From Micromonospora qiuiae (GTDB taxonomy: Bacteria; Actinomycetota; Actinomycetes; Mycobacteriales; Micromonosporaceae): a stretch of 64,000 bases of DNA. The notes beneath the pieces were generated by a model. That model saw only the letters and a program-made list of their open reading frames with translations, was not told the origin of the DNA and searched no databases. The DNA lies in the NCBI RefSeq assembly GCF_016863555.1, contig NZ_BOPC01000036.1, positions 1 to 64,000 of the forward strand, given 5' to 3'. Below, piece after piece: positions 11,920-22,918 of the stretch. Position numbers and translations under genes: made by a program. Position 1 is the stretch's first letter. Each line of letters starts with the position of its first letter.

Positions 11920-12453
11920 TCACCGAGAGGTCTGCGGGCCGTCGCCGTCGCCCCAGCTCAGGCCATTGACACCGGCCGCGCGGTGGAAGCCGGGATGGCC
12001 GGTGACGTCCATGCAGATCTTGTTGTCCGGGCCGACCTGGCCGCAGAACACCGGCTCGACGTGGTTCCAGGCGTCGGCGCGGGACAGCAGCGCCGCGCCG
12101 GCCGGCAGTTCGGGGCGGAGGATCGTAAGTCCTTCCGTGTAGACGACCGCCTGCTCCCGGGCTTCATCGGGGTCGGCGGCCAGGTAGGTCAGGTGCAACG
12201 TCCAGCGGCGGGGAAACCGGCCCGCGTTGCTGGACGAAGGGCCGCCCGACCGCCGCTCGCGCTCCGTCGTGTATCGGTCGACCAGCGCATCGACGTACGA
12301 CGAGAGGGCGCTCGGCCTGGTCAGCGCGTGGGCGATCGCGGCTCGCTGCCGTTCGGACACGTCAGCCCCATCCAGTACGGCGGACAACTCCTCCTGAAAC
12401 CCAGCGCCCCGCTCAACCCGCCGCTCCCACCGCGACGATCGGTTGTCATCCAC
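11920..12453 (-). CDS. Conserved-looking protein of unknown function divergent from an XRE regulator
   Basis: The 177-residue product is not recognised. It is charged and soluble (no signal or membrane segment), with an N-terminal helical half rich in Arg/Glu, then RRWTLHLTYLAADPDEA and a C-terminal part ending GVNGLSWGDGDGPQTSR. It contains two cysteines (FCGQVG, ICMDVTG). GTG 12451-12453 is preferred because GAGAGGAG lies 5 bases before it; the frame continues open upstream without coding character. It is divergent from the XRE/DUF397 pair and may be controlled by that regulator. Confidence 0.65.
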   Translation of the reverse strand: MDDNRSSRWERRVERGAGFQEELSAVLDGADVSERQRAAIAHALTRPSALSSYVDALVDRYTTERERRSGGPSSSNAGRFPRRWTLHLTYLAADPDEAREQAVVYTEGLTILRPELPAGAALLSRADAWNHVEPVFCGQVGPDNKICMDVTGHPGFHRAAGVNGLSWGDGDGPQTSR

Positions 12454-12543
12454 GCCGCTCCTCTCGCTGAGTAATGGAATGCTCACTGGAATCCTGAACC
12501 AGGCCGGACGGAAATGCAACGTCCTACTTTCATTCGCGATGAC

Positions 12544-12572
12544 TTGATTCCCCTTCACGCACGTGATATGAA
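12544..12572 (+). promoter_or_regulatory. Promoter of the XRE regulator gene
   Basis: TTGATT (12544-12549), a 17-bp spacer and TATGAA (12567-12572) form a good vegetative-type promoter. The predicted transcript starts near 12580, just ahead of the GGAGG ribosome-binding site at 12588-12592. It lies in the 147-nt divergent gap, so it could also be where the regulator binds. Confidence 0.5.
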
Positions 12573-12600
12573 TCGGTGACTCTGCGTGGAGGTGTTGAGG

Positions 12601-13455
12601 ATGGCGCAAGTGCCGAGCCCGACGATCAGAGCCCGCCGTCTGCGACGGGAACTGCGCCGGCTGCGCGACCGCACGGGCCGCACCGCCGAAGAGGTGGCCA
12701 AGCAGCTTGGCTGGCACCGAACGAAGGTCATCCGCTTCGAACTCGGGCACTCGCGGGTCATGGCCAAGGACGTGCAGACGTTGCTCGACCTCTACGGCGC
12801 CACCGAGGAGGAGCGGGAGGCACTGACGGCACTGCATCGGCAGGCCCGCCAGAAGGGCTGGTGGAGCGCGTACGGTGACGTGTTGCCGGACGACTACGTG
12901 GGTTTCGAGGCCGAGGCGACGTCCATCAGCAGCTACGAAAGCCTCTACGTTCCCGGTCTGTTTCAGACCGAGGAGTACGTCCGGGCCATTGTCCGGGCCG
13001 GCCGCAGCACCGCCGACCAGGATGAAGTCGATCGGCGCGTGGCAGCTCGCCTCGGTCGCAAGGTGTTGCTCTCCAGAGATGAGCCGCCGAGGTTGTGGAT
13101 GATCATCGACGAGGCAGCCGTCCGCCGGGTGGTCGGCGGGCCGAAGGTGATGCGGGCGCAGTTGGCGCGGCTGATCGAGGCGTGCGAACTGCCCACCGTC
13201 GAAATGCAGATCCTGCCCTTCTCAGCCGGTGCCCATGCGGCGATGGGCGGTCCCTTTGCCCTGCTTGACTACGCCGATCCCTCGTTGGACCCGACGGTGG
13301 TCTACCTCGACAACGACTCCAGCACCCTTTTGCTTGAGGAAGACAGGCACGTAGCCCGATATAGACTCATGTTCGACCACCTCATGGCCAAGGCGCTCGA
13401 CCCCGACGAGTCGGCCGCCTTCCTGGGCCGGGTGGCTGACGACTATCCGGATTGA
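12601..13455 (+). CDS. XRE-family regulator with DUF5753 domain
   Basis: The 284-residue protein has an N-terminal helix-turn-helix (TAEEVAKQLGWHRTKVIRFE, residues ~28-47) and the ~180-residue C-terminal DUF5753 domain typical of actinobacterial WhiJ/AbaA-like regulators (SYESLYVPGLFQTEEYVRAI, MQILPFSAGAHAAMGGPFAL). ATG 12601 is chosen because GGAGG lies 8 bases upstream; the GTG at 12586 would overlap that site. The DUF397 gene follows 24 bases later. These pairs are numerous in Streptomyces and relatives and influence differentiation or antibiotic production. The target of this one is unknown. Confidence 0.9.
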   Translation: MAQVPSPTIRARRLRRELRRLRDRTGRTAEEVAKQLGWHRTKVIRFELGHSRVMAKDVQTLLDLYGATEEEREALTALHRQARQKGWWSAYGDVLPDDYVGFEAEATSISSYESLYVPGLFQTEEYVRAIVRAGRSTADQDEVDRRVAARLGRKVLLSRDEPPRLWMIIDEAAVRRVVGGPKVMRAQLARLIEACELPTVEMQILPFSAGAHAAMGGPFALLDYADPSLDPTVVYLDNDSSTLLLEEDRHVARYRLMFDHLMAKALDPDESAAFLGRVADDYPD

Positions 13456-13479
13456 CCTACATCCACAAGGGGCCAGCCG

Positions 13480-13662
13480 ATGACCGCTGACCAGGCGAAG
13501 TGGCGCAAGAGTAGTCGGAGCAGCGCCAGCGGTTCCAACTGCGTCGAGGTGGCGGAGGTGGTTGGCGGGTTGGCGGTGCGGGATTCGAAGGATCCGGCGG
13601 GGGCGGCGCTGCGCTTCGAGCGGGCTGCCTGGTCGGCGTTCGTGGCCGGGTTGCGCGCCTGA
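13480..13662 (+). CDS. DUF397 small protein, partner of the XRE regulator
   Basis: The 60-residue product has the DUF397 pattern: WRKSSRSSASGSNCVEVA, then VRDSKDPAG, then an aromatic-rich end (AAWSAFVAGLRA). DUF397 proteins are encoded next to XRE/DUF5753 regulators and are thought to act with them. ATG 13480 follows AAGGGG. The 24-base spacing to the regulator implies one transcript. Confidence 0.9.
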   Translation: MTADQAKWRKSSRSSASGSNCVEVAEVVGGLAVRDSKDPAGAALRFERAAWSAFVAGLRA

Positions 13663-13680
13663 TCTCGGCGGCGCTCGGCG

Positions 13681-13905
13681 ATGGATGATCTGAGCGAACT
13701 GCTGTCTGCAAACGAGGAGGTACTCGTAGGGCAGCCGGCGCCAGCGGTGCTACGCCCGCTGGGAAACGGCGGCACGCACCGGGTCGTGAAGGTCTTCCAT
13801 GAGCCAAATGATCTTGCGAAGGCGCTCGAAGGGATCGGCTGGTCCGCGTGTATCCGGCCGGTCGGGACGACGCTGATCGCTGGTTCTGCCATGCCACAGG
13901 GGTAG
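13681..13905 (+). pseudogene. C-terminal remnant of a class I methyltransferase-like gene
   Basis: This 74-codon frame resembles only the final ~55 residues of small actinobacterial SAM-dependent methyltransferases (HRVVKVFHEPNDLAKALEGIGW, then IRPVGTTLIAGSA). The SAM-binding domain that should precede it is absent: DUF397 ends 18 bases upstream. It is probably the stump left when an upstream part was deleted. Family resemblance is from recall, so a short unrelated gene cannot be excluded. Confidence 0.5.
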
Positions 13906-13943
13906 TCCAGCACGAGTTTCAGCCAGCACGGCCCCGGGACGGA

Positions 13944-14552
13944 TCATCGCGTGCCGGCTGCCGGTGAGTCGCTGTGCGGGGTGGTTTCGTGCAGCACGGT
14001 GTCGAGCAATTCGGCTATGCCCTGATCGTCGAGGTTGCTGGCAGGGTCGTGCTCGTATTGCTGAACCGCCTGCCGGATCGCTGACAACCCAGGTTGCCGG
14101 CCAAGCGCCCACCGTGCGGCTTGAGCCTTGGAGCTGTGCACCCGCTCAACTGCGAAGTGCCATATGCGGCAGGCGGTGAGAACCATGAAGGCAGCGTCCT
14201 CGGTGTCGTCCGTGCGGGATCGCCAGGTCAGCAACCAGTGCCCGCCGCGATCGATGATCGGGTCAGCCGGTACGGGAGCGATCACGTCATGGGGCGCGGC
14301 GCCCCGGAGGGCACGACCGTCAGCCCGCGCCATGGACAGCTCGGGGAGCAGATCCGGATATCCTGCCACCTGACGTTCGGCCTCGAATGCGACGGACGAC
14401 CCGTCGTAGCGGCCGATGTGTGCCTCCAAAGCGGGAGCCCGATCGGGCGCGCGAGCGACCTGCGACGTGACGACATGCAGGTCGATGCCCGATGCGGTGC
14501 CGACCTCCGCCTGACGAACCACGTGTAAGGGTCTGCGGCCAGGAGCGCGCAT
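13944..14552 (-). pseudogene. N-terminally truncated aminoglycoside-nucleotidyltransferase-like gene (DUF4111-like)
   Basis: The 202-codon frame looks like the C-terminal two thirds of an AadA-like nucleotidyltransferase (ELSMARADGRALRGAAPHDV, DAAFMVLTACRIWHFAVE, SKAQAARWALGRQPGLSAIR). The N-terminal GSxxxG...DxD nucleotidyltransferase core is missing; the sequence ahead loses similarity near 14520 and runs into palindromic repeats. Without that core it could not transfer nucleotides, so decay is more likely than function. The start codon given is only the nearest ATG. Confidence 0.55.
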
Positions 14553-14625
14553 CGAGTGTCTTCCGGACGCGGCGAGCGAGGCTGCCCTCCGGGGCCGCCC
14601 ATCTCGTGGGAGAAGGCATGTAAAT

Positions 14626-14666
14626 CTTGGACAGTTCCCGTTCAGCCGGAACAGAAGCTGTCCAAG
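14626..14666. repeat. Dispersed palindromic repeat, copy B
   Basis: Perfect 9-bp outer arms CTTGGACAG/CTGTCCAAG (14626-14634 with 14658-14666) enclose TTCCCG...CGGAAC inner complementarity. It is the same family as the elements at 11865-11907 and 56492-56539, and lies just upstream of the truncated nucleotidyltransferase frame. Confidence 0.75.
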
Positions 14667-14720
14667 GTCTATGAGTAGGTGTGGCGTGTGTAGCGAGGGC
14701 GTGGGACGGACGTGGCCGCC

Positions 14721-14827
14721 GTTTCGGCGGGATGGCGGCATCCCGGGTCAGAAGTCCGCCATTCCGCCGAAACCGAGTTGATCAACCTGATGGTCCACGC
14801 GACCTGGCGTCATGGCGCGCGATCAAC
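14721..14827. repeat. Two adjacent inverted repeats
   Basis: The first is an 18-bp inverted repeat (14721-14738 with 14756-14773; arm GTTTCGGCGGGATGGCGG, one mismatch). The second, immediately after, has outer arms GTTGATC/GATCAAC (14777-14783 with 14821-14827) around a partly self-complementary GC-rich core. With copy B at 14626 this makes three palindromes within 200 bases. The ~300 bases between 14553 and 14861 contain nothing else recognised. Confidence 0.7.
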
Positions 14828-14861
14828 CAGGGCGGCGGCACCTCCGAGGTGGCCAGGAGGG

Positions 14862-15500
14862 CTAGGGGACGGGGACGGGTTTGGCCCAGCGGAGGGTGCC
14901 GGTGGGGTCGATGTGGCAGAAGGCGACCAACAGGTGGGACGGATCGGTGAGCGGGGCGGCGCCGACGCCCATCCGGAAGAGTGCCACCAGGCTGCCGTCG
15001 GCGACCGCCCGGGTGCCGACCGCGCCGAAATTGTCCGGAGTACGCAGCGAGTCGCTCGACTCGGGGCGGGGCCCGAGGCCGGCGAGCCAGTCGTACCGCT
15101 CGGCCAGCCGCTCGTACGAGCCGGCCCAGTTGGTCCCGGTGCTGCCGGTGGCGTCCCAGCCGTCGATCGGCCGCACCACCCGGGGTGGGGTGACCCGGTT
15201 GTCCAGCAGGATCACCTGGTAGGTACCCGGCTGGCGTGGCCCGGACCAACGCAGCCGCAGCAGCACCGACTGGTTGGCGGGGTCGCCGCCGATCACGCCG
15301 TCCCGCCAGCCGTAGGCGGCGGCCAGGTCAGCGACCTGGTCCGGCTGCGGCAGCATGGCCTCGACGGTGACCGTGATCGCGTCGGGGCTGGCGCCGCGCT
15401 CGCTTTCGCGCTGCCGGGCGTGGTCGACTGTGGCCAACACGGCGACGGTGACCGACACAAGGGCCACCACCCAGCGCAATCGCGCCCCAGGTCTGCCCAT
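14862..15500 (-). CDS. Membrane-anchored or secreted protein of unknown function
   Basis: The 212-residue product has an N-terminal basic stretch and one hydrophobic segment (RWVVALVSVTVAVLATV, ~residues 9-25), a signal anchor or uncleaved signal. A predicted extracellular domain follows (TVEAMLPQPDQVADLAAAYG, SVLLRLRWSGPRQPGTYQV). No lipobox is present and no family is recognised. ATG 15498-15500 places the hydrophobic segment at the N-terminus; the frame is open further upstream but without a sensible signal. Confidence 0.7.
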   Translation of the reverse strand: MGRPGARLRWVVALVSVTVAVLATVDHARQRESERGASPDAITVTVEAMLPQPDQVADLAAAYGWRDGVIGGDPANQSVLLRLRWSGPRQPGTYQVILLDNRVTPPRVVRPIDGWDATGSTGTNWAGSYERLAERYDWLAGLGPRPESSDSLRTPDNFGAVGTRAVADGSLVALFRMGVGAAPLTDPSHLLVAFCHIDPTGTLRWAKPVPVP

Positions 15501-15709
15501 CGCCGCAGGATAGCGCCCGATTGCGCGCCACGCCGTCAGCCAGCCGACAGAGGTGGTGTCGTCTGTGTTCCGGCCCGATTGGCCTGGCCGGGTCGTCCCG
15601 AAGGAGCTCCTGACGTCAGTGGCATCGGTCCTGGACAGCGCACTAGAGTCGCTGATTGACCAACGCCCGGTCGGCATCGACCGCGGCGCCACGGCTTGGG
15701 GGTTGATGG

Positions 15710-16633
15710 GTGGGCGAGGCGCACACGACCGGTCACCAAACCGGCGTTTCCGGGGCGGCGGCGGAGACGGAGACGGAGACCACGCTGGTCGTGGTCACCG
15801 GTCTGTCGGGCGGTGGCCGCAGCACGGTGGCCCGGGCCCTGGAGAACGTCGGCTTCTACGTGGTGGACAACCTGCCGCAGGCGCTGCTGCTGGACATGGC
15901 CGAGCTGGCGGTGAAGGCCGGCGGGGCGGCCCGGCGTACCGCGATGGTGCTGGATGTACGCTCCCGGGCCTTTTCCACCGATTTGGCCGAGGCGATCCGT
16001 GAGCTGAAGGAGCGCGGCTACGCCCCTCGGGTGGTCTTCGTGGACGCCGACGACGAGGTGCTGATCCGCCGGTTCGAGAGCGTCCGGCGGTCGCACCCGT
16101 TGCAGGGCGACGGGCGGCTCGTCGACGGCATCGCGGTCGAGCGGGGCCTGCTGGAGGAGGCCCGCGACCAGGCGGACGTGATCATTGACACCAGCCACCT
16201 CAACGTCAACCAGCTGCGTCGGCGCGTCGAGGAACTATTCGGCGGCGAGGACGCCCGCCGGCTACGGGTGACAGTGCTCTCCTTCGGCTTCAAGTACGGC
16301 CTGCCACCCGACGCCGACTTCGTGCTCGACGCCCGGTTCCTGCCCAACCCGTACTGGGTGCCGGAACTGCGCGAGCACACCGGCCGGGAGGAGGCGGTCA
16401 GCGCGTACGTGCTGGGGCAGGAGGGTGCGGACGCCTTCGTCGAGGCGTACGCGGACCTGGTCAACGCCACCACCGCCGGCTTCGAGCGGGAGGGCAAGCG
16501 GTACCTGACCGTGGCGATCGGCTGCACCGGCGGCAAGCACCGCAGCGTGGCGATCGCCGAGGAACTGGCCGCCCGGCTGCGCCGTACCGGCCTGGCCGCC
16601 AACGCCCAGCACCGCGACCTGGGGCGGGAATGA
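15710..16633 (+). CDS. rapZ: RapZ-family nucleotide-binding protein
   Basis: This is the RapZ/YvcJ family P-loop protein: an RNA-binding adaptor in enterobacteria, and in Gram-positives linked to competence and cell-wall precursor control. The 307-residue protein has Walker A GLSGGGRST with Arg in place of the usual Lys, normal for actinobacterial members. It also has FYVVDNLPQALL and the C-terminal RapZ signature (FGFKYGLPPDADFVLDARFL; AIGCTGGKHRSVAIAEEL). GTG 15710 has GGGGG 12 bases ahead. Its stop overlaps the yvcK start as ATGA, so the two are translationally coupled. Confidence 0.95.
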   Translation: MGEAHTTGHQTGVSGAAAETETETTLVVVTGLSGGGRSTVARALENVGFYVVDNLPQALLLDMAELAVKAGGAARRTAMVLDVRSRAFSTDLAEAIRELKERGYAPRVVFVDADDEVLIRRFESVRRSHPLQGDGRLVDGIAVERGLLEEARDQADVIIDTSHLNVNQLRRRVEELFGGEDARRLRVTVLSFGFKYGLPPDADFVLDARFLPNPYWVPELREHTGREEAVSAYVLGQEGADAFVEAYADLVNATTAGFEREGKRYLTVAIGCTGGKHRSVAIAEELAARLRRTGLAANAQHRDLGRE

Positions 16634-17607
16634 CGATCCGGGTGGTGGCCTTCGGTGGCGGCCACGGCCTGTCCGCGTCGCTGCGGGCGCTGCGGCGTTG
16701 CGCACCCGCGCTCGATCTGCACATCACCGCCGTGGTGACGGTCGGCGACGACGGCGGCTCCAGCGGGCGGTTACGCGCCGAGCGGGGCGGACTGCCCCCC
16801 GGGGACCTGCGGCAGGCGTTGGTCGCGCTCTCCGGCGACCATCCCGCCACCCGACGCAGCGCGGGGCTGTTCCAGCATCGTTTCGCCGAGGGGGCCAACG
16901 GCGGCTGCGGCCGGGGCGACGCGCTGGCCGGTCACGCGGTCGGCAATCTGGTGCTCTGCGGGCTGATGGAGCTGCTCGGCGACCCGGTGGCCGCCCTGGA
17001 ACACGCCGGGGCGATGCTCGGCGCGGTCGGCCGGGTGCTGCCGATGTCGTGCCAGCCGGTCGACATCGAGGCCCGGGTACGCGGGGCGGACCCGGGCCGC
17101 CCCGACGAGGTCTGCACCATACGGGGGCAGCACCAGGTGGCGGTCACCACCGGGCGGGTCGAGTCGCTGCGGCTCACCCCGCAGTCGCCGCCGGCGTGCG
17201 TGCAGGCGGTCGCCGCGATCGGCGCGGCCGACTGGCTGATCTTCGGGCCGGGCAGCTGGTACACCAGCGTGCTGCCGCACCTGCTGGTACCTCAGTTGGC
17301 CGCGGCGATCCTGGCCAGCCAGGCCCGGCGGCTGGTCACCCTCAACCTCGCCGCCGAGAAGGAGACCCTCGGCCTCTCCGTCGCCGACCATCTGGCGGCG
17401 CTGCGCTGGTACCTGCCGGGGCTGGTGGTCGACTTCGTGCTCGCCGATGCCAAGGCGGTCGGTGACCCCGAACCCGTCGAGCGTGCGGCAGAATCGCTGG
17501 GAGCACGATTGGTCCTTGCTCCCGTCGCGGTCGACGACGGCACTCCCCGTCATGATCCGGCCGCCCTTGGCGCCGCCCTGGTGCCCGTCCTGGGCGCCGA
17601 TCGTTAG
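16630..17607 (+). CDS. yvcK: Gluconeogenesis factor YvcK / CofD-like protein
   Basis: The 325-residue YvcK (GlmR) family protein is a UDP-sugar-binding factor affecting cell-wall precursor supply and growth on gluconeogenic carbon. It shows the N-terminal FGGGHGLSASLRALR nucleotide-binding loop, VTVGDDGGSSGRLR and the FGPGSWYTSVLPHLLVP segment. ATG overlaps the rapZ stop by four bases. The rapZ-yvcK-whiA order is strongly conserved in Gram-positive bacteria. Confidence 0.95.
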   Translation: MTIRVVAFGGGHGLSASLRALRRCAPALDLHITAVVTVGDDGGSSGRLRAERGGLPPGDLRQALVALSGDHPATRRSAGLFQHRFAEGANGGCGRGDALAGHAVGNLVLCGLMELLGDPVAALEHAGAMLGAVGRVLPMSCQPVDIEARVRGADPGRPDEVCTIRGQHQVAVTTGRVESLRLTPQSPPACVQAVAAIGAADWLIFGPGSWYTSVLPHLLVPQLAAAILASQARRLVTLNLAAEKETLGLSVADHLAALRWYLPGLVVDFVLADAKAVGDPEPVERAAESLGARLVLAPVAVDDGTPRHDPAALGAALVPVLGADR

Positions 17608-17661
17608 ACACGTACGTAATCTCCGGCGACACGCCGGAACCAGTCCGTGAGGGGACGCACA

Positions 17662-18642
17662 ATGGCGATGACGGCTGCGGTCAAGGACGAGCTGAGTCGG
17701 GTCGACGTGCCCAAGCCCTGCTGTCGGCGGGCGGAAATGGCGGCGCTGCTGCGGTTCGCCGGTGGGCTGCACATCGTCTCCGGTCGAGTGGTGGTGGAGG
17801 CGGAACTGGACACCGGCGCGGTGGCCCGCCGGCTACGCCGGGAGATCGCCGAGGTGTACGGCTACCCGAGCGAGATCCACGTACTCGCTTCCGGCGGGCT
17901 GCGCAAGGGCAGCCACTTCATCGTCCGGGTGGTCAAGGACGGCGAGGCCCTCGCGCGGCAGACCGGGCTGCTGGACGTGCGGGGCCGGCCGGTACGCGGC
18001 CTGCCGCCGCACGTGGTGGCCGCCAACGTCTGCTGCGCGGTCTCCGCCTGGCGGGGCGCGTTCATGGCGCACGGCTCACTGACCGAGCCGGGCCGTTCCA
18101 GCGCCATGGAGATCACCTGCCCCGGTCCGGAATCGGCCCTGGCCCTGGTCGGCGCGGCCCGCCGCACCGGCATCACCGCGAAGCACCGGGAGGTGCGCGG
18201 CGTGGACCGGGTGGTGATCAAGGACGGTGACGCCATCGCCGCGCTGCTCACCCGGGTCGGCGCCCACGCCAGCGTGCTGGCCTGGGAGGAGCGCCGGGTC
18301 CGCCGTGAGGTACGCGCGACGGCCAACCGGCTGGCCAACTTCGACGACGCGAACCTGCGCCGTTCGGCGAGGGCCGCGGTGGCCGCCGCCGCCCGGGTGA
18401 CCCGGGCGCTGGAGATCCTCGCCGACGACGCACCGCAGCACCTGACCTCGGCCGGCCGGCTGCGTCTGGAGCACCGGCAGGCGTCCCTGGAGGAGCTGGG
18501 CGCGCTGGCCGACCCGCCGCTGACCAAGGACGCCATCGCGGGGCGAATCCGCCGGCTGCTGGCGTTGGCCGACAAGCGGGCGAGGGACCTGGGCATCCCG
18601 GATACCGAAGCTGCCGTCACGCCCGACATGCTCGTGGTCTGA
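17662..18642 (+). CDS. whiA: Sporulation transcription factor WhiA
   Basis: WhiA activates sporulation septation and chromosome-segregation genes in filamentous actinobacteria, together with WhiB. At 326 residues it has the expected length: a degenerate LAGLIDADG homing-endonuclease-like N-terminal domain ([40 protein letters not shown]) and a C-terminal helix-turn-helix ([20 protein letters not shown]). ATG 17662 is taken because GTGAGGGG lies just ahead. It ends the rapZ-yvcK-whiA unit, 54 bases after yvcK. Confidence 0.97.
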   Translation: MAMTAAVKDELSRVDVPKPCCRRAEMAALLRFAGGLHIVSGRVVVEAELDTGAVARRLRREIAEVYGYPSEIHVLASGGLRKGSHFIVRVVKDGEALARQTGLLDVRGRPVRGLPPHVVAANVCCAVSAWRGAFMAHGSLTEPGRSSAMEITCPGPESALALVGAARRTGITAKHREVRGVDRVVIKDGDAIAALLTRVGAHASVLAWEERRVRREVRATANRLANFDDANLRRSARAAVAAAARVTRALEILADDAPQHLTSAGRLRLEHRQASLEELGALADPPLTKDAIAGRIRRLLALADKRARDLGIPDTEAAVTPDMLVV

Positions 18643-18720
18643 TAGGACGGTGGGTGTCGGCACTGCAACGGGGAACCACCCGGCGCAGCGCGGCTGGGGG
18701 CGCTCGGATATGGTCGCTGA

Positions 18721-21109
<2,389 letters not shown>

Positions 21110-21110
<1 letters not shown>

Positions 21111-21901
21111 TGACGAGCGCCCCCCGCCGGCCGTTGATGGCCGGCAACTGGAAGATGAACCTCAACCACCTCGAGGCGAACCTGCTGGTGCAGAAGCTGG
21201 CGGCCAGCCTCACCGAGAAGCAGCTGACCGAGGTGGAGACGGTGGTCCTGCCGCCCTTCACCGACCTGCGTACGGTGCAGAGCGTGGTGGAGGGCGACAA
21301 GCTGCTGATCGGCTACGGTGCGCAGGATCTGTCGCCGCACGCGTCCGGCGCGTACACCGGGGACATCTCCGGGCCGATGCTGGCCAAGCTGGGCTGCACG
21401 TACGTGGTGGTCGGGCACTCCGAGCGGCGGGCCTACCACCACGAGAACGACGCCCAGGTGCGGGCCAAGGTGCAGGCGGCGCTGACGCACGGGCTCACCC
21501 CGATCCTCTGCGTGGGCGAGGGGCTGGACGTCCGGGAGCAGGGCGGACACGTCGCGCACTGCTCTGACCAGCTTGACGCGGCGCTCAAGGGGCTGCCGGC
21601 CGAGCAGGTCACCAAGGTCGTGGTCGCGTACGAGCCGGTGTGGGCGATCGGCACCGGCAAGACGGCCACCCCGGAGGACGCCCAGGAGGTCTGCGGCGCG
21701 GTGCGGGCCCGTCTGGCCGAGACCTTCGACCAGGGCACGGCCGAGCAGGTCCGGGTTCTCTACGGCGGCTCGGTGAAGTCGTCCAACATCGCCGCGATCA
21801 TGGCCCAGCCGGACGTGGACGGCGCCCTGATCGGTGGCGCCAGCCTGGACGCCGAGGAGTTCGCGAAGATCTGCCGGTTCCCGGAGCACATCTCCGGCTG
21901 A
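21110..21901 (+). CDS. tpiA: Triosephosphate isomerase
   Basis: The enzyme interconverts dihydroxyacetone phosphate and glyceraldehyde-3-phosphate. The 263-residue TIM barrel contains GNWKMN (catalytic Lys), VVVGHSERR (catalytic His), [12 protein letters not shown] (catalytic Glu) and the phosphate-binding [13 protein letters not shown] 21110 overlaps the pgk TGA by one base. Confidence 0.97.
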
Positions 21902-21996
21902 TCGCTCGCTATCCTTGATTCCGCCCGTCCGCCGGTCGGTGCCGCCGTGCCCGAACTGCCCGGGCGAGGATCGTAACGAGAGGACTGACCCCCGCC

Positions 21997-22257
21997 ATGC
22001 CGATCTGGTTCGCCTACACGATGATCGTGTTGCTGGTCACCACGAGCGTTCTGCTCACCCTGCTGATCCTGTTGCACCGCGGCAAGGGCGGTGGGATGTC
22101 CAGCATGTTCGGCGGTGGCGTCAGCTCCAGCCTGGCTGGGTCGTCAGTGGCCGAGAAGAACCTTGACCGCTACACCGTTCTGGTGGGCATCGTCTGGTTC
22201 GCCTGTATTGTCGGGCTCGGCCTCTGGCTCCGCCTTCAGGTAGGCACAGGAGTCTGA
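21997..22257 (+). CDS. secG: Preprotein translocase subunit SecG
   Basis: This 86-residue auxiliary subunit of the SecYEG channel has two membrane helices (residues ~5-26 and ~63-80) separated by the typical Gly/Ser loop (GKGGGMSSMFGGGVSSSLAG). ATG 21997 follows GAGAGGA. Location after tpiA is usual in actinobacteria. A strong hairpin follows. Confidence 0.95.
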   Translation: MPIWFAYTMIVLLVTTSVLLTLLILLHRGKGGGMSSMFGGGVSSSLAGSSVAEKNLDRYTVLVGIVWFACIVGLGLWLRLQVGTGV

Positions 22258-22279
22258 GCAGGCCATCTGGTCGTACAAT

Positions 22280-22315
22280 CTGCGCGCGGTTCGTCACCCG
22301 ACGAGCCGCGCGCAG
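22280..22315 (+). terminator. Terminator after secG
   Basis: A 15-bp stem (22280-22294 with 22301-22315, one G-U pair; core CTGCGCGCGG/CCGCGCGCAG) with a 6-base loop is followed by TTCGTTTC. It lies 22 bases past the secG stop and ends the gap-pgk-tpiA-secG transcript ahead of rbpA. Confidence 0.8.
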
Positions 22316-22393
22316 TTCGTTTCACCCGCTGCACCGCGTCGCCCGCCGCCCACCCCTCGACGGCGGTCCCCTCCCACGACAGGAGTCAGCGCC

Positions 22394-22738
22394 GTGTCGA
22401 ACGGCCACGCCATCCGGGGCACCCGCGTCGGGTCCGCGCCTGCACGCCACCCCGAACGTCACAAGCCGGTCCCGTGCCGGTCGGTCAGCTACTGGTGCCG
22501 CAACGGGCACCGCACCGACATCCGCATCGTCGCCGACGTGGCGGCCCCGCCCGTCTGGGACTGCCCCCGCTGCGGCCAACCCGCCGGCCAGGACGCGCAG
22601 GATCCGCCGGCCCGGACCCGGGCCGAGCCCTACAAGACCCATCTGGCGTACGTCAAGGAGCGACGTACCGACGCCGAGGGTGAGGCGATTCTCGCGGAGG
22701 CGCTCGCCGCCCTGCGTCGCCGTCGTGGCCTCCGCTGA
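22394..22738 (+). CDS. rbpA: RNA polymerase-binding protein RbpA
   Basis: RbpA is an actinobacterial transcription factor that binds the principal sigma factor and stabilises the open promoter complex. The 114-residue protein has the RbpA core domain with CRSVSYWCRNGH and WDCPRCGQP cysteines, then the basic linker and the C-terminal sigma-interaction helix (DAEGEAILAEALAALRRRR). GTG 22394 follows CAGGAG. Confidence 0.95.
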   Translation: MSNGHAIRGTRVGSAPARHPERHKPVPCRSVSYWCRNGHRTDIRIVADVAAPPVWDCPRCGQPAGQDAQDPPARTRAEPYKTHLAYVKERRTDAEGEAILAEALAALRRRRGLR

Positions 22739-22780
22739 CACCGCCGTCGCCGCCCCGCCCGCCCGCCGTCCGTCGCCGCC

Positions 22781-22842
22781 CGTCGCGCACCCGCCGCCCG
22801 CCCGTCGCGCACCCGCCGCCCGCCCGTCGCGCGCCCGTCGCC
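22781..22842. repeat. 22-bp tandem repeat downstream of rbpA
   Basis: Two identical 22-bp units (22781-22802, 22803-22824; each starting CGTCGCGCACCCGCC) and a partial third (22825-22842) lie in the C-rich gap between rbpA and pgl. Confidence 0.8.
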
Positions 22843-22861
22843 GGTGCGCGCGGTGGCCGGT

Positions 22862-22918
22862 GTTAGAAAGGGGCCCTTTTAATACACGAGGCGTTAAAAG
22901 GGGGCCCTTCCTTTCACG
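22862..22918 (-). repeat. Stop-codon-linked double palindromic element, copy 1 (3' of pgl)
   Basis: Read on the minus strand it begins one base after the pgl TGA: GTGAAAGGAAGGGCCCCC, then TTTTAACGCCT, a short link, and a second unit AAAAGGGCCCCTTTCTAACA. Each unit has a GGGCCC palindromic core followed by T-rich sequence, resembling two stacked terminators. Related copies lie at 32570, 56705 and 59518. It also separates pgl from convergent rbpA. Confidence 0.8.

Noticed and set aside
22258..22393. Riboswitch or leader RNA upstream of rbpA.
   Set aside because: The only strong structure is a simple 15-bp hairpin close to the secG stop, better explained as the secG terminator.
22739..22860. 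A coding extension of rbpA or a small Pro/Arg-rich gene in the C-rich gap.
   Set aside because: The reading frames reflect the 22-bp tandem repeat; RbpA ends at its usual C-terminal helix.
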